DNA of 64,000 bases from Macrocystis pyrifera (taxonomy: Eukaryota; Sar; Phaeophyceae; Laminariales; Laminariaceae), in NCBI GenBank assembly GCA_031763025.1, contig JASSKH010000035.1, positions 780,320 to 844,319 of the forward strand, read 5' to 3'. Positions 45,489-54,440 of the stretch are shown here, piece after piece (the first letter of the stretch is position 1; each line of letters opens with the position of its first letter). A program made the position numbers and the translations under genes. Under the pieces are notes generated by a model, which was not told the DNA's origin, did no database searches, and was given only the letters and a program-made list of their open reading frames with translations.

Positions 45489-46908
45489 TTGGGGTTCTCC
45501 TTCAAACAGAACGGCGCTAGCGGGAGCCACCTTCAGGGTGGGGCACTTATCAGCGGGGCGGCCACGGCCAGGGACTTGGTTCGGTTTGCATTTTGCTCTA
45601 CGTGTCAGGAAGAAAACGTTGCACCGTTTAATTTCTGCTGGAAGTGCGGCGCTCAGCCGGTTCGATCATTGCCGGCCCCGCGGTATCCGGGGCGGGTGCC
45701 TGTCGTTATGGATGTGGATAAGATGCAAGCACGTCGACCCAAGTACTGGCGGCGATGGAAGGACGCCCCGGGCAAGTCCGGAAAAGCAGGGTGGCCGACG
45801 AGTTTGACGCGTTTGTGCTCGTTGTATCGGCCGGGTTCCGTGGTTGGCAAACAGCTACCCCCGGATGATGTTTTTTATTTTCTCTGCTTCCTGGACACGC
45901 AAGGGAAAGGCACCAAGATGGTGCATGAAGCGTCCTGCCCCGTTGTGGGCCATGCAGGCGACGATACGTGCCTGACGGGGTCTTCATGTGCTAAACGGTA
46001 CGCGGCCGAGTCTATTCGAAAAGGTTTTGTCTCGAAGCTGAAAATGGCGATGAACGAAAGCGGTAAGGGAGAGGAATGGGACCCTGTCCGCCGGGTAGGA
46101 AATCCGTGCTCGAGCCCGTTGGTAGATTCGTGCGTTACCTTCGTATCTGAGGAACAGAACCAGGTCGGAGTTCAGGTCAGTAAGGCCGCGCCGATGTTGG
46201 AACACAAACTCATAGATCTGCTAAGCGACATGCGGTCGCGCGCTCAGGTAGCCAGCTCTCTGGCAGAGCGTATTTCTCTGACCCGTCTATCGCCTTGTAT
46301 TCTTTGGCCTTCTATTCGATGCCTAGGGGTTATGATCTTTCTTTTACCATGGGGTCGCACGTTTTGAAGCTCCCAGCGTCTAAGGGTTTGATTTTCAACT
46401 TTCAGTTAGGCAAGACGCATCGGGCCTCTAGTGAGGTAGTAGTAATCTTAGCGGACCGGGACTGCCCGGCGATTTGCGCCTTTCGGGCGGTTACGGCGTA
46501 TATCTGGGCCGCACAGCGGATTGGGTGGGACTTAACCACCGGGCACCTCTTCCCCGTTGCTACGGCAGAAGGTGGCCCGGGCCGTCTCTCTCTCTCTCCG
46601 CGGCCGGTATGACGGCGAACCTGCAAAGCTATCTGCGGATGGCAGACCTGCCGACCCACATCACGATGCACTCCTTTCGAGTGGGAGGCTCGCTCAGCAA
46701 ATCCCTGGCCGGGACGGCTGTGGACGAGATCATGAAAATTGGTGGCTGGAAGACAGAGTCAGTTGTGTAGTACCACATCGGGGCTACCTCGAGTGGACAA
46801 GTGCGGGGTAGCAAGAAAAAACGGGGCCAGAGCTACGCGAAAGCTAGCGAACTACCATTGTCGCCAGAGTACAGAAAGGACTTTGCGGCGTGTGGGGGAA
46901 AGGACTGA
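45489..46908 (+). pseudogene. tyrosine recombinase of the DIRS-type element, two frameshifts and a TAG
   Basis: Integrates the circular cDNA. The N-terminal part (45489-46280) has a zinc-ribbon-like C-x2-C ... C-x2-C (CSTCQEENVAPFNFCWKCG, about 45597-45655) and a second Cys-rich patch (about 45936-45990). Homology then passes to another frame: LAFYSMPRGYDLSF (about 46300-46345) carries the first catalytic Arg. A second shift near 46580 leads to HSFRVGG (about 46671-46690, HxxR) and GGWKTESVV, then TAG (46768-46770) directly before YHIGATSSGQ, whose Tyr is the expected nucleophile. The frame then runs to TGA 46906-46908. All catalytic residues are visible but distributed over three frames, so no active enzyme is encoded. 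The zinc-ribbon head is not part of the minimal YR fold and may bind the element ends. Confidence 0.87.
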
Positions 46909-47006
46909 GTTCAGGCTATAGAAGTTTGGGTGAGACAACTCTGCCCCGGACCAGCGGTTAACTATAAAGGCAATCTGAAATAACGAAGTATGGGCGGGAC
47001 CAGCCG

Positions 47007-47109
47007 GCGCAGGAGGCCTCATCCAATCCAATACTTACATTTACAGTATTATGTCTCTCTACCGTGGATCATTTAATGTAAGTATTGGATTGGATGAGGC
47101 CTCCTGCGC
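47007..47109. repeat. perfect 35-bp inverted repeat with a 33-bp loop
   Basis: Left arm 47007-47041 and right arm 47075-47109 are exact reverse complements (gcgcaggaggcctcatccaa at the outer left). It sits between the YR stop and the right inverted terminal repeat, where DIRS-type elements carry their internal complementary region. It may function in circle formation, be a MITE inserted there, or be a structured 3' RNA element. Perfect arms in an otherwise mutated element suggest recent origin or ongoing correction. Confidence 0.9.
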
Positions 47110-47128
47110 AGGGCAGGAGGTCTCGTAT

Positions 47129-47187
47129 GGTATTTCCCCTCGCGCAGAGTAAATGGCGAATCACATACTCTGCGCGGGGTTAATACC
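47129..47187. repeat. second hairpin, ~22-bp imperfect arms
   Basis: Arm 47129-47151 (ggtatttcccctcgcgcaga...) pairs with 47166-47187 (tactctgcgcggggttaata...) with one or two mismatches and a 14-base loop. Together with the hairpin at 47007 it makes the 3' region of the DIRS-type element highly structured. Confidence 0.8.
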
Positions 47188-47249
47188 TGTAAATTATCTG
47201 GGTATACGAGCCCAAGAATGCTAGTCCTACTGCCGGGTGGGTGGGATGG

Positions 47250-47404
47250 TCTCAAGAAATGGCGCGACCAACCCTACTCCCGAGGTTTCGGGAGCGAAAG
47301 GAAGAAGTGACCTCGCTTCGATACAAATTTCGAGACATTTCGATCTCATCCTTGGTTCCATTATTTGTGCCAAATTTGAGTCCATGAATTAGATCGTCAT
47401 TTTA
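47250..47404 (-). repeat. right inverted terminal repeat of the DIRS-type element
   Basis: Reverse complement of 31391-31546; see the left copy. Its outer tip (agatcgtcatttta) ends at 47404. The next bases return to the AT-rich satellite motif found left of the element. Confidence 0.92.
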
Positions 47405-47475
47405 CTACAGTATTCTGAACCATGTATACATAATGATGGTGTGTACTGAACCATCTATACTATGGTTCAAGGTTC
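47405..47475 (+). repeat. AT-rich satellite, right block
   Basis: Words such as ctgaaccatgtatacataatgatgg and gaaccatctatactatggtt match the array at 31061-31390. This supports insertion of the DIRS-type element into a pre-existing satellite. Confidence 0.7.
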
Positions 47476-49245
47476 CCCTCCGCGAGGTGTCTAGGGGAGT
47501 GGCGCAAGAGCGAGATAATACTCGTACGAAATCCTGCACACCTGTTTAGAAGTAGTACCTGCATCCACACCCATCATTTTAACGTGAAGAACGCACACAT
47601 ATTTTTGAGGACAGACTATTATACTGTTTGCAGAATTAATTAGTGTGGGATCATTACTACAATAATATGAACTAGGGTATCGGTATGGGGATATACTGAT
47701 CCAGATGACGCGCGGCGATCAATTCAATGTATGCGGCGTAAACGAAAGTACGAAAAAGTTGCGTGAGGTCGAGGTTGCGCCATACTACTTCGTGACCGGC
47801 TGAGAAAGGTACAGCACATTCATACTGGTACAATGTATATATATTCCCCCTAAATAAATGTTTCTTGGTGCTCAGGGTGACTGGAAGATTTCACAGATAA
47901 ATGCTCGAGTGTAAATCGTAGTCCGAGTACTGAGAGTATTGGAGTACTGGCGGCCAAAATATTGCGAGTACTGAGAAGGCCAAAATACTGAGAGTAATGA
48001 GAGTATGAGCAGTACCTAACCCCGAGAATACAGGTAAGTATATACCCGCATTAGTATCGAAACACGAAATGTATACTTGGAGTAAAGGCAATATGCGCAG
48101 TACATAACCTCGAGATACTGAGAGTATTCGCAGTACATACATATGTATTCCTCCCAAGTGCATGTATATCTCGAAATACTGCCAGACTGCTTCAAGTACT
48201 CGAGTTGTCTCCAGCGGAAGTAGTTTGCTCCAACTCCCACTCGTGTGTCGGACTATCTGGGAGTGTTTGGTGCCGAACGCTGGGCCTGAGAATTGTCGAC
48301 ACGGTGCACAGATGGTTGAAGTATACTTCGTAACGGTACACGCCTTCGCCCGCTTAGTGTCGTGGAGGATGCGTCGTGCCGAAAGGACTCGCACTTGTAC
48401 TCGTACTCGTGCTCGTACCGCCTTCCTTTAAGAGCGCGACAGCATGACAGGTTGTGAATCATTTGTCGCTTGCTGTGCTGCCGCTTGCTGTGCTGCCGCT
48501 TGCGTTCGTGGGATGACTGTAGCGGCACGGCGATCAACTCTGCCGCCGACACCGTTGCTGGGCTGCCGTTGCTACTCGCAAGCTGTTTTGTTTGGTTTTC
48601 GTTATTTGTTTGTAAGCCGCGTTGACGCTCACCCCCACTTCCCTCCTCAATTTGGGGGCGGCGCTTGCAGGATTGAGTTTATCTCGTCCCCAACCACGCC
48701 AAAATCCTGATGGACACGAACTCTACTTTTTTTTGCTGAAATACACGTTTTTTTTCTAGTTGCAAACACTCTATTAAGGACCGGTCCAAATGATAAACAA
48801 ACAGAAAAGTTTACTTCTGCTAACTTAAGCGCATTTTTTCCTGTTCTTGATGTGTTTACGACTGAGGTTAACCAAATCCAGTATGCAACGCGTCCGAAAA
48901 TAAAAAGAGAATGGGGAGGTGAGGCAATGCGGGGTTAAATTTGAATTCGCGTTGTGAGCGTTACTAGGAATTGGTGGTAATGCGACCTCAGTAATACCTG
49001 CAATAAAATCATATATGCGATGTATCATGATGCAAATACTGGGCGAATACGGGTTATCCTGTATTAGGTATTAGGCTATAGTAACACGAACGAATATCCC
49101 GATACGTATGTACGCGGTCGTGTGTGTCGGTGACGTTTGGGTCCATTACTTTGAAGATACCAAAATTGGCCGGCAGCAGCGGTGGTGGCACATGAGGCCC
49201 TACGTCAGCGTCGCTACACGCTCTGCTTGGGCTTGTTGTTCTAAC
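47476..49245. other. intergenic with simple repeats, no gene recognised
   Basis: Contains a degenerate gagtactgagagtat array at about 47925-48140, a ctcgtactcgtgctcgtac run at about 48397-48420, and a 15-bp tandem cgcttgctgtgctgc at about 48470-48505. Open frames (for example 47891-48394 minus) translate these repeats and have no domain. Confidence 0.55.
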
Positions 49246-49361
49246 TTAACCCCTTAACTGTACTTAGCCTTTGTAGAACCCCAGTCCCGTTTTGGGGACA
49301 AACCAATCAATTTTGAAGTAGCTTGCCCCCAAAACGGGTTTGCAGTATTCAAAGGGGTTAA
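49246..49361. mobile_element. TTAA-flanked miniature inverted-repeat element (piggyBac-like MITE candidate)
   Basis: TTAA at 49246-49249 and 49358-49361 bracket about 108 bp that starts CCCCTT and ends AAGGGG. Inside, cccgttttgggg (about 49286) and ccccaaaacggg (about 49326) form a second complementary pair, so the whole segment can fold back. TTAA duplication with C-rich termini is the signature of piggyBac-type non-autonomous elements. There is no coding capacity. Confidence 0.6.
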
Positions 49362-50361
49362 GGGGCGTTCCTAGCGAACAAAAAACTCACGCGTCGTGAG
49401 TTTTCTAGCGTGAATCAATATTATTAGAGTGTCTCCACTTTAGTCTACGTTTGGGCTTGTACGTGCTATAAGTCGCTAACGAGGAGTTGCGGCTGGCAAG
49501 ACTGGCCAGCAAGCACAGGATACCAAAGCCGAGTATCAACACTGGCCTGGCAGGAGGTGGTGTGATAAACTCGTACGAACGGCCGAGTGAAGCGACCCCG
49601 AGTAAGGGCTGCAAGATATGAACACTAAGATACATATAATATCAGGTACGACGAGCTCGGGGTCCAATACATACAACTTGAAGCGCAAAAAAGGAGGAGG
49701 AGGAAGAGGGGGAAGGAAAATCTACAGCAGCAGCCGGTAGGTGGTCGGTGGAAAACAACCTGTGCTGCGGTGCGTCAGCCCAGTTTGGGCCCCACGAAAA
49801 GCCTGTGGACACTGCGGTATTCGGACGTCGTGTACCAAATAGTTGTTTTTTTTTTGTCGGGATATGTGTCTTCTCGCCGTCTTGAGGCCTGTTTCTCGGT
49901 CTTCCTAAAAGAAAACGCACAGGCAAACAAACAACAGCAGCAGCCGATTGGAAGCCAGTGGCAAACTTATTTGTGATACGGTTCGCCTGCCTAAAAGCCA
50001 GTTCAGTTTGGGACCTACTGTGGAGCAGCCGCGTGGATGTTCGGAAAAAGCGCTACGTGTACCGGTAGTAGGTCGACATACCCTTTTTCTTTTTCTTTTT
50101 TCGGGGTATCTTCCTTCTCGCCCCTGTGCTCCTACGGTATCTTGGTCCTTCTTCTGCAAATATCTTCGAACGGCTCCTTTATCTTCCATCGCAACGAGCA
50201 CTTCGAGAGGTGTTCTAAGTTCGTGTGGAAGTAGCTTCGAGTGGGGTGAGGATATTACAGGGGAAACATACAACACGAAAAACGATGCACCGGAAGTCGT
50301 CGTGTATCTACTGAGATGCCAAGGCCTATTTTCTGTCCCTCTTTGTTGGGCTGGACGGGCC
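49362..50361. other. intergenic; possible diverged ~225-bp duplication
   Basis: Segments from about 49777 and about 50003 share ordered words (cagttTGGG, gtaccaaatag/gtaccggtag, a T-rich run, c.ttctcgcc), suggesting an old tandem duplication. A minus-strand frame (49905-50276) contains RTPLEVLVAMEDKGAVRRYL, faintly ankyrin-like, but a single weak repeat does not justify a gene call. Confidence 0.4.
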
Positions 50362-50440
50362 TGCTTCTTCTTCTTCTTCTTCTTCTTCTTCTTCTTCTTC
50401 TTCTTCTTCTTCTTCTTCTTCTTCTTCTTCTTCTTCTTCT
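50362..50440 (+). repeat. (CTT)n microsatellite, about 26 units
   Basis: Uninterrupted ctt/ttc run of roughly 78 bases, read as a poly-Phe or poly-Leu tail in spurious open frames. It is a purine/pyrimidine-asymmetric tract that could form triplex DNA. Confidence 0.98.
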
Positions 50441-51089
50441 ACATATATTTTATATTTTTATCTTGCTACGTTTTCCTCTATTAATACGAGTATCGTCCAT
50501 CATCCATCAGGAAGGTTTTCACTGGTCGTACATATAGACTGCTGTGCTTCGAGTGGGGTCAGGAATTCCAGCGGAGCTTGACGAGAGTGTGGTGGTGGAG
50601 GTGAGGGGCTACATGAACACCGATTACGAAAAAAGTTAAAATAGACCAGCTATAAAATAAAGTAAAACGGAACAGGCGGACCAAGCACGATTGGCGGTGC
50701 TTGTCGCAAGGCGAAAAATTAAACGCAGTGCAAATGGCTTCCTACGAGCTAGGCACGGGTTTTGAGGTTTGGGAGAGAAGTGAAAGAGGCGAAACAGGGT
50801 TGGGAAGGGGCCGGGGGAATATGAACGTGAGGAAGGAATTTTGATAGAGATTATCGTCTTGCTGGGATCAGGGGAGAGTCCAGAAGCAGCAGTCTACGTG
50901 CCCGCATCACTGGGAGAGGAAACTCGGTGCTTCGAACCTGAAAAGGCAAGGAGGGGTTAATATACGACAACTCTAGGAGAAGGACACGTTGCACGAGGAG
51001 AAAGGGTAAGTTTAAGCTGCAGTCGTCACCGTCACGGGATAAATATAAGCGTGCTCACCAAAGGGGGGGTGGTTTAGGGTTGCGAAAGT
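50441..51089. other. intergenic, nothing recognised
   Basis: AT-rich after the microsatellite, then a purine-rich stretch (about 50760-50830 and 50860-51010). This may be the 5' untranslated part of the RLE-type element that follows, but I cannot place its start. Confidence 0.4.
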
Positions 51090-51151
51090 GTGGGCACTCT
51101 CGCGTCTGTGAGGGTACCCGTCATGTCGGGAGGTAGCGAGCTCCATGTAGA

Positions 51152-51830
51152 AACCGCGGCACAACCCGCAAGCATAACAACAGCCCTGTCTTTTTGTCCA
51201 CTGCCAGCCGGGCGAGGGCGGGAGAGGACTCTCCCGGCATGGATGCAGCCAAGGATCCTTGACACAATCTCCGTGCCAGGAGGGTTGCAGCAACAAGCAG
51301 CAACCGGGGCGGGGCCAGAAACGAATTGTTTAGAGCAGCGGGAGACAGGCGTATCGACTAGTGCAGTACCTGTGATGGCGGCACAACCCGCAAGCGCAAC
51401 AACAGTCCTATCGTTTTTTTCCCGCTACCAGCCGGACGAGGGCGGGGCAGGGCTCCACCGGCATGGATGCAGCCCAGGATCCTTGACACAACCCCCGTGC
51501 CGGGAGGGTTGCAGCAACGAGCTGCAACCGGGGTGGGGCCGGAAACCGATTGTTTCGGGCAGCGGGAGACAGGCATGTCGACCAGTACAGTACCTGCGAT
51601 GGAGGAACAACCCGCAAATGCAACCACAGCCCTATCTATTTGTCCACTACCAGCCGGACGAGGCCGGGGCAGGACTCTCCCGGCATGGATGCAGCCAAGG
51701 ATCCTTGGCGCAGCCCCCGTGCCGGGAAGGTTGCAGCAACAAACTACAACCGGGACGGGGCCGGAAACCGATTGTTTCGGGCAGCAGGTCGCAGGCATAT
51801 CGGCACGTGCAGTACCTGCGATAGCGCCAC
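51152..51830 (+). repeat. three tandem ~224-bp units
   Basis: Units starting near 51152, 51380 and 51604 share caacccgcaa.c.caac.acagc, then gccggacgagg.cggg, then ggcatggatgcagcc.aggat, then gtgccgggagggttgcagca and ggggccggaaaccgattgtt. Small indels make the translation change frame between units (frames of 51090-51824 and 51467-51985), so if coding they encode related Pro/Gly/Gln-rich segments only in part. A weaker fourth echo (ccccggcatggatgcaaacg) lies near 52170. Confidence 0.9.
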
Positions 51831-52449
51831 TGTCGGTAGGGGGCGAGCAAGCGAGCGAGGTGCAGCAAGAGGGGGGTCAGGTACTCGCAGCGGACGGGAG
51901 GGATCTAGTAGACGTCACGCCACCGGTAGGGCGTGCGAGGCGTACGAGCCCCCCGACAACAGCGAGCGTAGGAACAAGGGCATAAGGTGTCGCACCAGGA
52001 GGGCCCCAGCAGCCATCGTCACGCGGGCCGATGACGACGAGTAGGGCAGCTTCAAGTGCTCGGCCCTCGCCTCGACTGATGTTGCGTCCGAGGTACCATT
52101 CGTCATCACCAGCTGCGTTGGGCCTAGCGATAGCACCACGGCCGGTGGGGCGCGGGCGGCAGACGACTACCCCGGCATGGATGCAAACGAGGGCTATAGG
52201 GGGTCTCCAGCAGCAAGGTTCAAGTGGAACGCAGCAAGAGAGGGATCAGGTCCCCGCAACAGCCGGAAGGCGCCCATCACAGGTCCCGCCGCTGGTGGAA
52301 CGCGAGAGTATGAGTGCAGCGACACGAGGCCCAGCTGTAGCACCAAGCCAGCTCCAGCAACGGTCGTCGCGCCGGCCGCTGCCAACGACGGGTAGAAACG
52401 CCCCCCCATCGCCCCACACCATCGGGATTCGGAGGGACAGGGAAGCATC

Positions 52450-54180
52450 ATGCGATCGGCCCTCGCCTCGACCGACTTCGCGTCCGAGGCACCGCTCGCC
52501 ATCGCCTTCTGGAGGGAATACCATAGTCACTCCGCCCCCGCTCCCTCCAGGAATCTTGGGGCGCCGGCAACGGTCCACTTCCCCCCTCCCGCAGGGCGCC
52601 CGCACCGGCGGCTTCGTGTCCCGTTTACCGACGACGCGCGGAGTCAGGGGGCCCTGGTACCGCGCCGAGAAATACCAGCTGTACAGGGCCTTCGCCCGTG
52701 GCCATCAGAAGGTGTGCCCACTCTCTCCGAGAACATAGCCAGTGCTCGAGCGTGGAGCAACAGAGCAGAAGTGGAGGCGACGGGTTTACAGTTGGTATCA
52801 GACCCTCTAGTAGGGAATAGACTCTGTGGGAGTAGTGGCCTGTCAAGCATCTCTCAACGTCCTAGGAGAGGGGTCACACGGCGACGGAGCCCTTCGCCAA
52901 TGGAAGTTGAAGAAAACCTTGTCCGTACTCCGCAAAACGGGACCCGGTCTCGACGTGATACTCGGGTCACCGGAGGCGTTTCCTGGGGTAGGAGCAGGGA
53001 TTCGGCCCCTTCCCGTGCCAGGAGAGGTTGCGGCGGCGAGGCAACGCGCGTGGAGGATATAAGGGTGAGCGGTGTACTCTCCCACCCCCCTCTGTTGGCA
53101 ACCAGGGCAGTTCCTACACCTCAAAATGCTCGTCGTTCAGCCGGACGCTTCGCCCAGCCGGGGATGTTAAACGGGTCCACACCTGCGAGGACTTAGCAGC
53201 CTTACAGGACTTTGTCCTCCAGCAACAGTGATTATATTAGGGTATGGTTTCCTTCCCAGATGACATCGGACACGGTACCGAGATTTAGCGACTCTAGTGT
53301 TGGTTCTCAGGATGCCCGTCGCGGAGTGATCAGCTTCGACAGGAGGGGTCTTTTGAGGGCGGGTGCGTGTGCGAGGAGCCAGCAGAGGTGCCGGGCGCCC
53401 CTCACTAGTAGTGGTGCTGGTAGCAGGGCAATACATTGTCCCCCCATACCAACGGGTGCAATACCGGGCTCTCGGGACTCAAATATTGGTTATCAAAATG
53501 CCCAACGTGCAGTAAGAAGGGCCTTCCGGAGGGGACGCTTGGGGGGACCCACACCTACGGGGAGTCAACAGGGGTACTCGGCCGTTCTCACAGGCGGTTA
53601 TGCTCAGAGTGAGGTAACGTCTCCTCGAACTCTGCCGCCAGGAGCAGCACTGACCTCCAGGCACTCGAGTGCGACGTCTCAAGATGCTCGTCGAGCAGTC
53701 GGGAGCCTCGTCCGAAGGGGTCCCTTGGGGGGACCCACGTCTGTGAGTAGTCAGCGGGGGTGCCCAGCAGCGCTCGGCGGTGGCAGAGCTCATAGTGGAG
53801 TAGGGCTTGGACCTCCCCCCTCGCTGCCACTGGGCGTGACAGCGGGTTCACGAGACTCAAAAACGCCCCCCCTAACCCTTCCCCAGAGAGAAACATGCGA
53901 GAGGCGTCGTCAGGAAAGCAGCAATCCCTTGGAAGTTGACTCTATTCAGAGGAATCTACCTCGAGAGGATAGTCCACTATGTAGGGGTATAGCTAGCACG
54001 GGGACAAGAGGGGGTCACCGCCAACCCAACGGCGGCACCACATCTGTCAGAGGTTCCAGCGGGGCGGCGGCACCACTAGGATCGGTGCGGGACCGGCCAC
54101 AGGTGAAGGACGACGGGACACGACGAGTGCACCTGGAGAGGGGTTTATCTCCTCCTGAACGAGGGCGCGCACCCGAATAG
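52450..54180 (+). pseudogene. Arg/Ser/Pro-rich ORF with three ~61-residue repeats, one in-frame TAG
   Basis: A single frame covers 52450-54180, broken only by TAG at 53194-53196. The protein is basic, Ser/Arg/Pro/Gly-rich and predicted disordered. From about 53280 to 53860 three repeats of about 61 residues can be aligned: SDSSVGSQDARRGV, SRDSNIGYQNAQRAV and SRHSSATSQDARRAV begin the units, each followed by RRG.LGGPT..-type and LPPG/LPLG-type segments. The composition fits an RNA-binding or condensate-forming ORF1-like protein, but no fold is recognised. The region upstream (52031-52738, another frame) is similarly Arg/Ser-rich, so the original frame may have extended further. It precedes the RING ORF by about 260 bp. 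Confidence 0.5.
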
Positions 54181-54440
54181 CTGCTGCCATCAGCGCACCA
54201 TCATCGGATGGGGGGGGGGAGGAGGCAGCTCCCCACTGAGCCAGTCCGTAGGGCGTCCTCTCAACAGCCAACAATGGCGCGGATGGCGCCGTTGACAACG
54301 TCTTTGCAGCCAGTACTTCCGTCGTTGCCAGACGAATCCCCAGATACGCCTGGTTCATTGTAGTTGCCGACAACGGAATCGGGGGCACCCCTGATGACCC
54401 CCCTTTCCTTGGGGGGTCAAGAACACTCGTCAAAGAAGGT

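Larger units (their letters stand above)
31391..47404 (+). mobile_element. DIRS-type tyrosine-recombinase retrotransposon, ~16 kb, swollen by an internal minisatellite
   Basis: Left end 31391-31546 and right end 47250-47404 are inverted complements; about 125 bp match closely (taaaatgacgatctaattca at the left tip versus its complement at the right tip) and similarity continues weakly for about 30 bp more. Between them, on the plus strand, lie a Gag-like ORF beginning 13 bp after the left repeat, an ~8.3 kb minisatellite, the rest of a Gag-like region with a zinc motif, RT-RNase H plus a putative methyltransferase-like domain, and a tyrosine recombinase. Inverted terminal repeats with a YR are diagnostic of DIRS1-like elements rather than Ngaro. 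Removing the minisatellite would leave about 7.7 kb, a more usual scale for the class. The element carries stops and frameshifts and looks inactive. Confidence 0.9.

Noticed and set aside
49905-50276. minus-strand frame with an ankyrin-like word (RTPLEVLVAMEDKGAVRRYL)
   Set aside because: A single weak repeat without neighbours; the rest is low-complexity.
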